NCBI GenBank assembly: GCA_035304385.1
Contig: DATGQD010000004.1
Coordinates: 32,429 to 96,428, forward strand
DNA: 64,000 nt
Source of the DNA: ZC4RG29 sp035304385
Lineage (GTDB): Bacteria > Bacteroidota > Bacteroidia > Cytophagales > Cyclobacteriaceae
Direction of reading: 5' to 3'
Position 1 is the stretch's first letter. Each line of letters begins with the position of its first letter. The notes under the pieces were generated by a model, which was not told the origin of the DNA, ran no database searches, and saw only the letters and a list, made by a program, of their open reading frames with translations. A program made the position numbers and the translations under genes. This document shows, in pieces, positions 1 through 9,488 of the stretch.

Positions 1-641
1 AGCGTTTTGGTCGCACCTCCTGTTACCCGTCCGATAGCGGGGAGGTCCGCTACGGCTATTTTCAGATCGGGGAAGATGGCCTTCGTGTATACTTCCGGCA
101 CCGTGTTCCGAACCGAGGTTCTTACCGGAGCGGTGTTGAACTTCAGTTCACCTGAACCGAGGTCCAGGGGCACACCGCCAAACGTCTGCACGAGCATGAA
201 ATAGTCGAACGCGCGGAAGAACCGGGCCTCAGCGATCAGCGCATCGGGTATGGTTCCCACCTCCGTAGCATTTTCGATAATACCGCTCGCCGTATTGATG
301 TTGGCGAATGCCGTTCCCCAAAGTACGTCAGCGCGGCTGTTGCTGGGCGTAATGTCACCCTGTCCGCTGATGTCCATAACCTTGAAGTTGTCATCGGCAC
401 TTTGTCCGTAGGTCGCTTCATCCGTACCGGTGAGCGTCGTGTTGTAGAAGTAACCCTGACCGAAGATGTAGCGCAGGTGTGCGTACATGGCCGTCAGCCC
501 GCCATAAACACCCTTTTCTGTCTGGAAGAACCCTGGCTCATAAATACTGCGCGGCTCTTCCTCGAGGATGTTTGAGCACCCTACCAGGAACATCGTCAAC
601 GCGAGTGTTCCCGCAAGCTTTTGTATTTTGAATCGTTTCAT
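1..641 (-). CDS. SusD/RagB-family outer-membrane lipoprotein (3' part cut by window edge)
   Basis: This is the N-terminal 213 codons of a SusD-like glycan-binding lipoprotein; the gene runs off the left edge. Reading leftward from an ATG at 641, the product starts MKRFKIQKLAGTLALTMF, followed by a lipobox (FLVGC) and then text typical of SusD N-termini: a helical region with GGLTAMYAHLRY and the conserved EARFFRAFDYFMLVQTFGGVPL segment. SusD proteins sit on the outer leaflet and form a lid on the SusC transporter. The gene follows susC by 11 bases on the same strand, the usual order. I see no defect in the visible part. The glycan is inferred to be xylan-derived from the neighbouring GH3 and GH67 genes. 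Confidence 0.93.
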   Translation of the reverse strand, partial: MKRFKIQKLAGTLALTMFLVGCSNILEEEPRSIYEPGFFQTEKGVYGGLTAMYAHLRYIFGQGYFYNTTLTGTDEATYGQSADDNFKVMDISGQGDITPSNSRADVLWGTAFANINTASGIIENATEVGTIPDALIAEARFFRAFDYFMLVQTFGGVPLDLGSGELKFNTAPVRTSVRNTVPEVYTKAIFPDLKIAVADLPAIGRVTGGATKT

Positions 642-652
642 GTTGTCCTATT

Positions 653-3600
653 CTAGAATGTGAAATTAACACCGAAGACGTAGTTGCGCGTGGAAGGCGT
701 GTTAGTACCCAGTGTGAGAATTCGTCTCAGGTTTTGAGACATGGGTACCGCAGCGTTCTCGTTACCATACGAGTTGGTTTCAGGATCCATACCGGATTCG
801 TCGTGGTATGGCGAGAACAGCACGAACGGATTCTGCATAGTAAAGTACGCTCTCAGATTGATATCCGAGTTCGCGAAGAGCTTGCTGAAGTCGTAGCCAA
901 GTGTGATGGTACGCACCTTGAGGTACGATGCATCGAAATAGCCGAGTGTGGAAGCATACTTCGGATTGTCGTTGCTCCTCACCCCGTCAGGGTTCGGATA
1001 CTTGGTGTTCGGATTCTCAGGTGTCCACCAGTCGACGTCGATGTTGCCATTACGGCCGGTCAACAGGTTGAGGTAACCACCGGAACCATAGATGGTGCTG
1101 TTGAGGATGCCTCCTCTCTTGAACGCACCTACGATGCTCAGGTCAAACCCTCTGTACGTCACACGTGTGCTAAAGCCGCCCTGGAAGTCGGGCTGCAGGC
1201 TGATGATCTGCCTGTCTTCCGGTCCAATGGCACGTGTCGGTGTACCGTCGTCATTATAGTCGCCGGTATACTTCACCTTGATCATACCCACGTTGCCTCC
1301 CGGCTCGAGTATATCACGATGAGGATCTTCCGGCTGCCAGAGGCCGATGCGCTCATAGTCGTAGATCACATCGATGGGATGTCCCACAAACCACCAGTTG
1401 CCCTCATTTCTTTCAGAGCCTGAATACAGCGACACCAGTTCGTTGCGGTTAGCATAGAAGTTGATGCCCGCTTCCCAGGTCCATCCGTTGGACTCGAGGA
1501 TCAATCCGTTCAGGCTGATCTCGATACCTTTGTTCTGGGTTTGTCCGATGTTTTCCGTTACGGAGCCTACACCTGAAGTCTGGGGAAGTCCCACGTTGAG
1601 CAACAGGTCTTTGGTCTTGGTTTCATAGTATTCGATCGTACCGGAAAGGCGATCTCCGAGGAGGGAGAAATCAACGCCATAGTTCATGGTTTCGGAATAT
1701 TCCCATCCCAGGTGCGGGCTGGGCAGCTGGGTTACATAGTAACCTGTAGAGAATTCGCTTCCGAAGTTATAAGGGCGTGTGCTGAGCAGGCCAAGTGTCT
1801 CATACGGATCGACAGCCTGGTTAGACGTTTGTCCGTAGCCCACACGAAGCTTCAACATGTTGATTGCCCCGATGTTTTGCATGAAAGGTTCGCGCGAGAT
1901 GTTCCAACCGGCGGATACAGCGGGATAAGTGTGCCACTTATGTCCTTCTGCCAGTCGTGACGACCCGTCCGAACGAACCGTTGCGGTCAGCATGTACTTA
2001 TCGTCGAAGGAGTACATGACGCGTCCCATCCAGGACATCAGTCCCCACAACTCATACTGCTGATCGCCGGGAGGAATGTTGATCTGGCCGGCCGCTTGTC
2101 CCAGGTTATAGAATTGGAAATGGTCCGCAGGGATATCGGTAGCCGTCATGCGTGAACGGGTAAACCTGTTTTGTTCCGCAGAATACAGCGCGACCACGTT
2201 GAAGTTGTGCTTTTCAGCAAAGGTGCGATCAAACGTCAGCATGTTTTCCACCAGCCAGTGCCAGGTATGCGAGTTGCTTACGGAAGCACTTGACTCGGTG
2301 GTCGGGTTGGTGCTGTTGATTCCCTCCCCTGTATAGCTACCACCGTTGCTCTGGCGGAAATCAAGGCCGAGGTTGGTGCGGAAGGCAAGCCCTTCTACCC
2401 AGGGAATTTGTACTTCACCATACACCGAGTTATAGGAAGCCAAACCCCGTGTTTCGCTGAGCCATTGATCTCTCAGGTCTTCAACGATTTCCCTTGAGTA
2501 TACCCAGGGTTCGTCGATACCGGAGCGTACGGTCCGTTTCCAGGAACCGTCAGGATTAAACGGATTGGCAAGGGGTGACATTCTCAGAAGGCCGCCCACG
2601 TTTACCTGGGTACCTTCCGTAATGTTGTAGTTGTTGTTCGTGGTAAAGCCGACACGGAAATACTTGCCGATCTCCTGGTCTATCGAACCACGCAAAGCGT
2701 AGCGCTTGTATTGCTGGGTGGGGATCACAGCCTGATCGAGGAAGTAACCCAGCCCAAAATTGTAGCTGCCGCGTTCTGTACCACCTGAAAGGCCGATATC
2801 ATGGCTTGTGATGGCGGCTGTGCGATACAACAGATCCTGCCAGTCGGTGTTCACATCCTCGGCTTCATCCAGGCCGAGGGAGTACAGCCCAGCAGCCTCA
2901 CGAAGTTGCAGGAACTTAGGTCCGTCCATCATGGGGTACTTGCTGAACACCTCTTTTGCACCATAAAAACCATTGTATGTCAACCGGGCCTGTTGGCCTT
3001 TCTGACCCTTGTGGGTAGTGACCAGGATGACACCGTTGGCGCCACGCGAACCGTAGATCGCAGTAGCCGATGCGTCTTTCAGGATGTCGATGCTCTTGAT
3101 GTCGTTCGGATTGATGTCGGCGATCGTACCCACGAACGGAATACCATCGAGTACGATGAGCGGATCGTTGCTCGCCGTGAGCGACCGTGTTCCACGCACG
3201 CGGATCTGCATGGTGGCGCCGGGCTGAGACGAGGTTTGGGTGAATTCAACGCCGGGCAGACGTCCCTGAAGGGCCTGGGTGATGTTTCCCGCGGGAATCT
3301 CCCGCATAATATCACCGCTGATGGAGGCCACCGAGCCGGTTACCGCCTCCTGGCGTTGCACACCATAACCGACCACAACCACTTCAGTGAGTGATTCGAC
3401 GGACGGTACGAGGCTGACGTTGATAATCGACTGCCCCGCCACGCTCACTTCTTTTGACTCGTATCCAATGAAGGAGAACACGAGTACAGCATCTGCCTGC
3501 TGTACTTCAATGGCATAATCGCCGTTCGAATCTGTGGTCGTCCCCACAGTCGAACCTTTAACCAACACGTTGGTGCCGGGGAGTCCTGCGCCCGTCTCAT

Positions 3601-3739
3601 CGGTAACCTTGCCTCTTACGGCATTCTGTGCCTGGGCGACAAATGCCGACAACATTAATAGCGTCAGCATCAAACTGAACGAGTAGCGTATGGGACGCTT
3701 CCCCGTCATCAGTGTCATGAATAGTAACACTTTTTTCAT
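653..3739 (-). CDS. SusC/RagA-family TonB-dependent outer-membrane transporter
   Basis: A 1028-residue TonB-linked receptor that imports oligosaccharides across the outer membrane. After a long signal peptide ending near AQA (about residue 37) comes a carboxypeptidase-regulatory-like beta domain (NAVRGKVTDETGAGLPGTNV), then the family-typical VVVVGYGVQRQEAVTGSV box, a plug domain with LDGIPF and DASATAIYGSRGANGV, and a large beta-barrel ending in NYVFGVNFTF, an aromatic C-terminus expected for barrel insertion. Length is normal for SusC. It lies directly upstream of the susD-like gene and downstream of a promoter that carries a LacI-type operator. The substrate is inferred from context to be xylo- or glucuronoxylo-oligosaccharide. 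Confidence 0.96.
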   Translation of the reverse strand: MKKVLLFMTLMTGKRPIRYSFSLMLTLLMLSAFVAQAQNAVRGKVTDETGAGLPGTNVLVKGSTVGTTTDSNGDYAIEVQQADAVLVFSFIGYESKEVSVAGQSIINVSLVPSVESLTEVVVVGYGVQRQEAVTGSVASISGDIMREIPAGNITQALQGRLPGVEFTQTSSQPGATMQIRVRGTRSLTASNDPLIVLDGIPFVGTIADINPNDIKSIDILKDASATAIYGSRGANGVILVTTHKGQKGQQARLTYNGFYGAKEVFSKYPMMDGPKFLQLREAAGLYSLGLDEAEDVNTDWQDLLYRTAAITSHDIGLSGGTERGSYNFGLGYFLDQAVIPTQQYKRYALRGSIDQEIGKYFRVGFTTNNNYNITEGTQVNVGGLLRMSPLANPFNPDGSWKRTVRSGIDEPWVYSREIVEDLRDQWLSETRGLASYNSVYGEVQIPWVEGLAFRTNLGLDFRQSNGGSYTGEGINSTNPTTESSASVSNSHTWHWLVENMLTFDRTFAEKHNFNVVALYSAEQNRFTRSRMTATDIPADHFQFYNLGQAAGQINIPPGDQQYELWGLMSWMGRVMYSFDDKYMLTATVRSDGSSRLAEGHKWHTYPAVSAGWNISREPFMQNIGAINMLKLRVGYGQTSNQAVDPYETLGLLSTRPYNFGSEFSTGYYVTQLPSPHLGWEYSETMNYGVDFSLLGDRLSGTIEYYETKTKDLLLNVGLPQTSGVGSVTENIGQTQNKGIEISLNGLILESNGWTWEAGINFYANRNELVSLYSGSERNEGNWWFVGHPIDVIYDYERIGLWQPEDPHRDILEPGGNVGMIKVKYTGDYNDDGTPTRAIGPEDRQIISLQPDFQGGFSTRVTYRGFDLSIVGAFKRGGILNSTIYGSGGYLNLLTGRNGNIDVDWWTPENPNTKYPNPDGVRSNDNPKYASTLGYFDASYLKVRTITLGYDFSKLFANSDINLRAYFTMQNPFVLFSPYHDESGMDPETNSYGNENAAVPMSQNLRRILTLGTNTPSTRNYVFGVNFTF

Positions 3740-3776
3740 AGATAATGGTTAAATGTACAGCTGTTAAATCGCTTGA

Positions 3777-3808
3777 TAAATCTACGCAACCGATTGCGTA
3801 AAAACAAA
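3777..3808 (-). promoter_or_regulatory. susC promoter with a LacI-type operator in the -33/-7 spacer
   Basis: On the minus strand a TTTG (3808-3805) is followed after exactly 20 bases by TAGATTTA (3784-3777), a seven-of-eight match to the Bacteroidota -7 box TAnnTTTG. The spacer is occupied by the palindrome TACGCAACCGATTGCGTA (3783-3800), with 7-base arms and a central CG, the layout of LacI-family operators. A repressor bound there would block the promoter directly. The same core occurs at 6093-6106. Promoter assignment is by motif only. Confidence 0.72.
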
Positions 3809-3852
3809 AACAAAATCCACACTTCTGATGTGTTTTTTTACATGGTGAAAGA

Positions 3853-6033
3853 TTAGCGTACCGTCAAACGGGCCTGAACAGGGGGATTTATACCAAGTTC
3901 GGCACTGCGTTTGCCAGGCAGGGAGCCCGCAACCGAAATCGTAAACTGACCCGGTTCCAACACCTTTTCCCCGGTATCGGTAACGACTGAAAGCATATCG
4001 GGCGTGATATCAAATTGCACCTCGGCCGACTGTCCCGGCTCAAGACGGACCCGCTTGATGCCCGTCAGCGTGAACAGCGGAACGCGATAGCGCGAGGCCT
4101 CGTCCGTTATATAAAGTTGAACAACTTCCTCCGCGGCGAACTTGCCGGTGTTGGTTACAGTAGCCTTAACCGTAATGGTTTCTTTGCTCCTCCGCCGGAC
4201 AACATCCTTCGACAGCGTCGCTCCGGAATATTCGAAGGTGGAATAGCTAAGCCCAAAGCCGAACGGATACAGAGGCTCCTCCTTCATATAGCGATAGGTG
4301 CGGCCCTCCATATTATAGTCGTCATAAGCCGGAAGCTGGTCGAGCGACTTCGGGAAGGTAATAGGAAGACGCCCCGAAGGAGATGCCTTCCCGAAAATAA
4401 CGTCCGCTACGGCATTGCCGCCTTCCTGACCCGGATACCACACCAGGAGAACGGCGTCGGCCAACTCGTGAACTTCGGCCAGGTTCATCGGACTTCCGCC
4501 CGTGATAATAGCGATAACGGGACGATCGTTGTCAGTGCAGATCTTCTTCAGAAAGTCGATCTGGTTCTGCGGCAAGTTGTAATCCAGTCGGTCGCCGTAA
4601 TGAGGCGAAGCAATCGCAGCACCCTCCTCTCCTTCCAGGATGCCGGTAATACCCAGCACAACGAAATTCGCATCGCTAATCTTCGTGTTACCTGTCGTCC
4701 AGTCGATAGGGTTGGCGTTCGGCCGGTCGAGCAGTATGCCATGACGATACTGAAGCTGGCTGCCGGGTTCCAGGGCCGCCGCAATACCCTCCATAATCGT
4801 GACCATTTCCGGATTCACTCCATAATAGTTGCCGATCAATGCCTCCACACTCGCCGCATTCGGACCTGTCATGAAATAGTTGGCCAGGTCGTTCCTCAGC
4901 GGGAGCACGCCATTGTTCTTCAGCATAACGATAGACTTGAGGGCCGCTTCACGGGAAAGCTTCCGGTGTTCCGGGCTGTTGATAACCTCGGGGGTAATCC
5001 GATCATAGGGGTTCTTTCCCTTCGGATCAAACATGCCGAGGCGGAACCGCGTGCGAAGTACCGTCGCCAGTTCCCTGTCAATTTCCTCTTCAGTGATGAG
5101 CCCCTGCTTCACGGCGTCAAGCAGCGATTCATACTCCGTGCCGCAATCCAGCCCCACACCTGCCTTGACAGCCAGCGCGGCGGCCTCAGCCTCGGTTCCG
5201 ACAACCTTATGGCCCGTGTACAGGTCGGCAACCGCCCCGCAGTCGCTTACAATGTGTCCCTTAAAACCCCACTTATTTCTCAGAATGTCAGTAAGAAGGG
5301 TGTTGCTGGAACAGCAAGGCTCACCGTTCGTGCGGTTATAGGCGCACATCACCGCCTCCACTCCGGCGTTGACCAGAGCTTCGAAGGCAGGGAGATAGGT
5401 TTCGTGAAGATCCTTTGCTGACGAGATGGCATCGAATTCGTGGCGAAGCCGTTCCGGCCCGCTATGCACCGCGTAGTGTTTTGCGCACGCCGCCGCCTTC
5501 AGGTAGACCGGGTCGTTCCCCTGTAAACCTTTGACATAGGCGGTACCCAAAAGGCCCGTGAGATAGGGGTCTTCACCGTAGGTCTCCTGACCCCGCCCCC
5601 AGCGGGGATCGCGGAAGATGTTGATATTGGGAGTCCAGAATGTAAGACCACCATACCGCTTATGATAATCCTTGGCCATGGCGGCGTTGTACATCGCCCG
5701 CGCTTCGTCGGAGATGGCTGATGAAATTCGGAATATCAGATCCTCGTCGAATGTCGCACCCAGACCGATGGCCTGAGGGAACACCGTTGCCACCCCCGAG
5801 CGGGCCACACCGTGAAGGCTTTCATTCCACCAGTCGTACGGCGGAATATTGAGCCGGGGTATTGCCGGCGTGGCATTCATCATCTGTTGGACCTTTTCTT
5901 CCAGGGTAAGCTGGCCGATCAGGTCATTGACGCGTGTATCGAGGGGTTGAGCGGGATCAAGGTATACCTGACCCTGGCAGACCACTGTGGCTGCCACGAT
6001 GAGCACGAGTGCCCGGACGAAGGAGATGATCAT
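3853..6033 (-). CDS. GH3 glycoside hydrolase, beta-xylosidase type
   Basis: A 726-residue secreted GH3 enzyme. I chose the ATG at 6033 because it gives a signal peptide (MIISFVRALVLIVAATVVCQG). The longer frame to 6471 would run across the divergent regulator gene. The PPYDWWNESLHGVARSG segment and the FPQAIGLGATFD segment are the signature of the beta-xylosidase branch of GH3 rather than of classical beta-glucosidases. The nucleophile is predicted to be Asp264 in GHIVSDCGAV. Order is GH3 N-domain, GH3 C-domain (GPNAASVEALIGNYYG), then a fibronectin III-like domain near the C-terminus. It most likely releases xylose from xylo-oligosaccharides in the periplasm. An operator lies 60 bases upstream. 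Exact substrate cannot be fixed from sequence alone. Confidence 0.92.
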   Translation of the reverse strand: MIISFVRALVLIVAATVVCQGQVYLDPAQPLDTRVNDLIGQLTLEEKVQQMMNATPAIPRLNIPPYDWWNESLHGVARSGVATVFPQAIGLGATFDEDLIFRISSAISDEARAMYNAAMAKDYHKRYGGLTFWTPNINIFRDPRWGRGQETYGEDPYLTGLLGTAYVKGLQGNDPVYLKAAACAKHYAVHSGPERLRHEFDAISSAKDLHETYLPAFEALVNAGVEAVMCAYNRTNGEPCCSSNTLLTDILRNKWGFKGHIVSDCGAVADLYTGHKVVGTEAEAAALAVKAGVGLDCGTEYESLLDAVKQGLITEEEIDRELATVLRTRFRLGMFDPKGKNPYDRITPEVINSPEHRKLSREAALKSIVMLKNNGVLPLRNDLANYFMTGPNAASVEALIGNYYGVNPEMVTIMEGIAAALEPGSQLQYRHGILLDRPNANPIDWTTGNTKISDANFVVLGITGILEGEEGAAIASPHYGDRLDYNLPQNQIDFLKKICTDNDRPVIAIITGGSPMNLAEVHELADAVLLVWYPGQEGGNAVADVIFGKASPSGRLPITFPKSLDQLPAYDDYNMEGRTYRYMKEEPLYPFGFGLSYSTFEYSGATLSKDVVRRRSKETITVKATVTNTGKFAAEEVVQLYITDEASRYRVPLFTLTGIKRVRLEPGQSAEVQFDITPDMLSVVTDTGEKVLEPGQFTISVAGSLPGKRSAELGINPPVQARLTVR

Positions 6034-6092
6034 AAGGTTTGGCGTCGGTTTAAAATTCCACAGCCTCAATTTTGGCAAATTGATCCGATTTT

Positions 6093-6106
6093 TGCAACCG
6101 ATTGCA
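6093..6106. promoter_or_regulatory. LacI-type operator between the GH3 and lacI genes
   Basis: The palindrome TGCAACCGATTGCA has 5-base arms around the same central CCGA found in the susC promoter. The 12-base core GCAACCGATTGC is identical at the two places. It lies 60 bases upstream of the GH3 start and 66 bases upstream of the lacI start, so it could control both directions and give autoregulation. Confidence 0.7.
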
Positions 6107-6171
6107 TAAAAACCTCTCAAGCCGACCGAAACCGTGCGCCAATTAGCTATTTTGCGCTGCACGCGATTGAA

Positions 6172-7200
6172 ATGAGCGCTAAGGAAGTTACCATATACGA
6201 CATCGCACGGGCCCTGAACCTTTCGCCGGCCACCGTCAGCAGGGGGTTGAAAGATCATCCCGGCCTGCGCCAGGAGACGCGCGAAAGGATCCAAAAGGCC
6301 GCCCGCGATATGGGGTATCGCCATAACGCATTTGCCAGCAACCTCAGGAGAAAGCGCACCAATACCGTCGGCGTGGTGATACCGCGCCTCAACAGCTACT
6401 TCATGGCCACCGTGATCGCCGGTATCGAAAAAGTGGCCAACGACGCCGGATACAACCTGATCATCACCCAATCCGAGGAGTCCTATAATAAAGAGGTATC
6501 CGGAGTGACCACCATGTTTAACAGCCGGGTCGACGGCCTGTTAGTGTCGCTGGCCTATAACACGGAAAACCTGGAGCACTTCGAAACCCTTTTAAAAAAG
6601 GAGATACCCGTCGTATTCTTTGACCGTGTGGTCAATCATCCCGACTGCACCAGCATAATAATCGACAACCGCCTGGCCGGATACGAGATGACGCGTCACC
6701 TTCTTTCGCAGGGGTGCACCCGCATCCTCCACCTGTCTGGCAACCTGAGCCGAAACGTGTATGCCGACCGCCTCGCAGGATACCGCCAGGCGCTGGATGA
6801 ATCTGCCATACCCTTTAATGATTCGCTGATCATCTCCAACGACCTGACAGAAACAGCGGGGACTCAAGCTGCGAACCGAATCCTGGAGATGCATCCCCGG
6901 CCCGACGGCGTGTTCGCCTCCAACGATACCACGGCGGTAGCGGTTATGCGAACGCTGAAACAGGCCGGACTGGAAGTGCCCCGCGATATTGCAATCGCAG
7001 GCTTCAACAACGACCCGGTGGCCAGTCTTGTCGACCCCGGCCTTACTACAGTAAATTATCCCGGTGATGTGATGGGAGAAATCGCCGCACGCACCCTGAT
7101 GAAGAAGCTGGAAGGGCCTCCGGCCGAAACATCCAATGTCATTATTCTCGAACATAACCTGATTGTCCGGGCGTCTTCGTTAAGAATAGATGAAACGTAA
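6172..7200 (+). CDS. LacI-family transcriptional regulator
   Basis: A 342-residue repressor or activator. The chosen ATG at 6172 gives MSAKEVTIYDIARALNLSPA, which starts the helix-turn-helix in the place usual for LacI/PurR proteins (TIYDIARALNLSPATVSRGL), followed by the hinge helix region (AFASNLRRKRTNTVGVVIP). The remainder is a periplasmic-binding-protein-like sensor domain (GVFASNDTTAVAVMRTLKQAGLEVPRDIAI). A longer upstream frame has no such sense and overlaps the GH3 promoter. It is divergent from the GH3 gene and followed by GH67, whose ATG lies 28 bases after the lacI stop. Two matching palindromes in this locus are its likely targets. The effector is unknown; a xylan-derived sugar or aldouronic acid is a reasonable guess. 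Confidence 0.95.
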   Translation: MSAKEVTIYDIARALNLSPATVSRGLKDHPGLRQETRERIQKAARDMGYRHNAFASNLRRKRTNTVGVVIPRLNSYFMATVIAGIEKVANDAGYNLIITQSEESYNKEVSGVTTMFNSRVDGLLVSLAYNTENLEHFETLLKKEIPVVFFDRVVNHPDCTSIIIDNRLAGYEMTRHLLSQGCTRILHLSGNLSRNVYADRLAGYRQALDESAIPFNDSLIISNDLTETAGTQAANRILEMHPRPDGVFASNDTTAVAVMRTLKQAGLEVPRDIAIAGFNNDPVASLVDPGLTTVNYPGDVMGEIAARTLMKKLEGPPAETSNVIILEHNLIVRASSLRIDET

Positions 7201-7228
7201 GACGCCGTCAACCTTAACACTGCAAGAC

Positions 7229-9388
7229 ATGATAAAGAAATCCGTTCTGATTGCCCTCATGGTGTTTATGGCCGGCAGCATCCGGGCCGAAGATGGATAC
7301 CGTCTTTGGTTGCGGTATGACCAGATCGGCGATGCCGCAAAACTCAAACAGTATCGTGAATACGTGAAGGGCTACTGGCTAACGCACAGCTCGCCCACCA
7401 TGGAGGCCATTCGCTTTGAGTTGGCGATGGCGTTGCCTGGTCTCCTGGGATCAAATGTTTCCGAAGTATCGTCGGCTAACGACAATGGTGTGTTGATCGT
7501 GGGTAAGCCGGGCCATCCTGCCCTGCAATCGCTGGGGCTTTCCAGGCAGCTGGAAGGTGCGGGCGAAGAAGGATTTGTGATCACCAACGCCACAGTGAAC
7601 AAAAAGAACGCGATCGTGATCGCGGCCAACGAAGACGCGGGATTGCTATACGGTGTCTTCCACCTGCTGAAGCTCATGCAAACCCATAAGGATCTTAAGC
7701 GTTTGTCCGTGTCGAGCACGCCGAAGATTAAACTCAGGATATTAAACCACTGGGACAACCTCGACCGAACCGTGGAGCGCGGTTATGCGGGCTTCTCTAT
7801 ATGGGATTGGCATAAACTTCCCGACTACATCGAACCACGCTATCGCGATTATGCCCGCGCCAATGCTTCGATAGGCATTAACGGCACCGTGCTGACTAAC
7901 GTCAACGCCAATGCGCTGGTCCTCACCCCGGCCTACCTGGAAAAAGCAGCCGCACTGGCGGACGTATTCCGTCCCTACGGCATCAAGGTCTACCTCACGG
8001 CGCGCTTTAATGCTCCGATGGAACTCGACAAGTATGCTACGGCAGATCCGCTGGATCCGGAAGTGCGCAAATGGTGGGCGAAAAAAGCTGAAGAGATCTA
8101 CCAGTACATCCCTGACTTCGGCGGGTTTGTGGTGAAGGCCAACTCCGAAGGCCAACCCGGACCGCAAAACTACGGTCGCACCCACGCAGAAGGTGCCAAT
8201 ATGCTTGCCGAGGCGCTGGCCCCCCACGGCGGCATCGTGATGTGGCGCGCCTTTGTTTATGACGATAAGGTGCCTGACGACCGCCACAAACAGGCTTACA
8301 CCGAATTCGTACCCTACGACGGAACATTGAAAAACAATGTGCTCGTGCAGGTGAAAAACGGGGCGATCGACTTCCAGCCCCGCGAACCCTTTCACCCCCT
8401 GTTTGGGGCCATGCCGAAGACACCCCTGATGATGGAATTTCAGATCACCCAGGAGTACCTGGGCTTTGCAACGCACCTGGTGTATCTGGCACCGTTGTTT
8501 AAAGAGTGCCTGGATGCCGATACGCACGCTAAGGGGCCCGGCTCAACCGTGGCCAAGGTTATAGACGGATCACTGGATGGTCATGCCCTCTCCGCGATGG
8601 CAGGTGTTGCAAACATCGGCACCGACCGCAACTGGTGCGGCCATCCATTTGGTCAGGCGAACTGGTATTCCTTCGGAAGGCTTGCGTGGAACCACGAACT
8701 TTCCGCCGAGGAAATCGCCGAAGAATGGATCAGGATGACATTCGGTAACGATGACACGGTCATCAAGACCATCCTGCCGATGATGATGGAATCGCGCGAG
8801 ATCACCGTCAACTACATGACACCGCTAGGTCTTCATCACCTGATGGGAAGAAACCACCATTACGGTCCCGGTCCCTGGGTGGACGGTGGGCGACCCGACT
8901 GGACCTCGGTATACTACCACCGCGCCGATTCGGCGGGCATTGGCTTTGACCGTACTGCATCCGGAAGCGATGCCGTGGGGCAGTACTTCCCTCCCGTCGC
9001 CCAAAAGTTTGGCAGCCTGGAGCAGTGCCCGGAAGAGTTCCTGCTCTGGTTCCATCATGTGCCATGGGATTACAAACTCAAATCGGGTGAGACCCTTTGG
9101 AACGGGCTTGTCCGTAAATACTACTCAGGTGTGGATTCAGTACGCTGGTTACAACGCACGTGGAATAGCCTTGAGGATCGCATCGATCCGTATCGCTTCA
9201 ACCAGGTCAAAATGCTGCTCACGATCCAGGAAAAAGAAGCCGTCCTTTGGAGGAACAGCTGCGTTTTGTATTTTCAGACGTTTTCCAAACGCCCCATACC
9301 TCAAGGACTGGAGCAACCGGAACATTCCCTGGAATATTATATGAAATTATCGTTCCCCTATGCGCCGGGTATACGGCCGAGATGGTAG
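7229..9388 (+). CDS. aguA: GH67 alpha-glucuronidase
   Basis: A 719-residue secreted alpha-glucuronidase, which removes (4-O-methyl-)glucuronic acid from the non-reducing end of glucuronoxylo-oligosaccharides. The ATG at 7229 is preferred to one at 7190 because it opens a clean signal peptide (MIKKSVLIALMVFMAGSIRA) and avoids overlap with lacI. The catalytic centre is intact: the general acid is predicted at Glu307 (KANSEGQPGP), and the water-activating pair at Asp381 (KNGAIDFQPREP) and Glu409 (MEFQITQEYLG). Their 28-residue spacing matches the Asp365/Glu393 pair of the Cellvibrio enzyme. Length is normal. It probably shares a transcript with lacI and with uxuA downstream, which processes uronic-acid products. 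Confidence 0.95.
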   Translation: MIKKSVLIALMVFMAGSIRAEDGYRLWLRYDQIGDAAKLKQYREYVKGYWLTHSSPTMEAIRFELAMALPGLLGSNVSEVSSANDNGVLIVGKPGHPALQSLGLSRQLEGAGEEGFVITNATVNKKNAIVIAANEDAGLLYGVFHLLKLMQTHKDLKRLSVSSTPKIKLRILNHWDNLDRTVERGYAGFSIWDWHKLPDYIEPRYRDYARANASIGINGTVLTNVNANALVLTPAYLEKAAALADVFRPYGIKVYLTARFNAPMELDKYATADPLDPEVRKWWAKKAEEIYQYIPDFGGFVVKANSEGQPGPQNYGRTHAEGANMLAEALAPHGGIVMWRAFVYDDKVPDDRHKQAYTEFVPYDGTLKNNVLVQVKNGAIDFQPREPFHPLFGAMPKTPLMMEFQITQEYLGFATHLVYLAPLFKECLDADTHAKGPGSTVAKVIDGSLDGHALSAMAGVANIGTDRNWCGHPFGQANWYSFGRLAWNHELSAEEIAEEWIRMTFGNDDTVIKTILPMMMESREITVNYMTPLGLHHLMGRNHHYGPGPWVDGGRPDWTSVYYHRADSAGIGFDRTASGSDAVGQYFPPVAQKFGSLEQCPEEFLLWFHHVPWDYKLKSGETLWNGLVRKYYSGVDSVRWLQRTWNSLEDRIDPYRFNQVKMLLTIQEKEAVLWRNSCVLYFQTFSKRPIPQGLEQPEHSLEYYMKLSFPYAPGIRPRW

Positions 9389-9395
9389 TGGACAT

Positions 9396-9456
9396 TAGTC
9401 AATGAGTGAATGAGTGAATGAGTGAATGAGTGAATGGGTGAATGGGTGAATGGGTG
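9396..9456. repeat. Tandem octamer repeat GAGTGAAT/GGGTGAAT
   Basis: About seven head-to-tail copies of AATGAGTG, the last ones drifting to AATGGGTG, fill the space between the GH67 stop and the uxuA start. The same octamer array occurs at 58641-58694 and, on the other strand, at 63836-63886. There are no spacers, so this is not a CRISPR. Confidence 0.93.
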
Positions 9457-9488
9457 AAGCTACACATACAACTTCAACACACGAAAAT

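Noticed and set aside
4015..5421. Long open frame antisense to GH3 (468 codons)
   Set aside because: It is the mirror of a strongly supported GH3 gene and has no recognisable motif. G+C-rich coding DNA often leaves such frames open.
5812..6171. Longer LacI frame starting at 5812
   Set aside because: The added 120 residues are antisense to the GH3 gene and come before the standard HTH start at 6172.
6034..6471. Longer GH3 frame starting at 6471
   Set aside because: It would overlap the lacI 5' end and both predicted operators, and the added 146 residues look like translated non-coding sequence. The ATG at 6033 begins a proper signal peptide.
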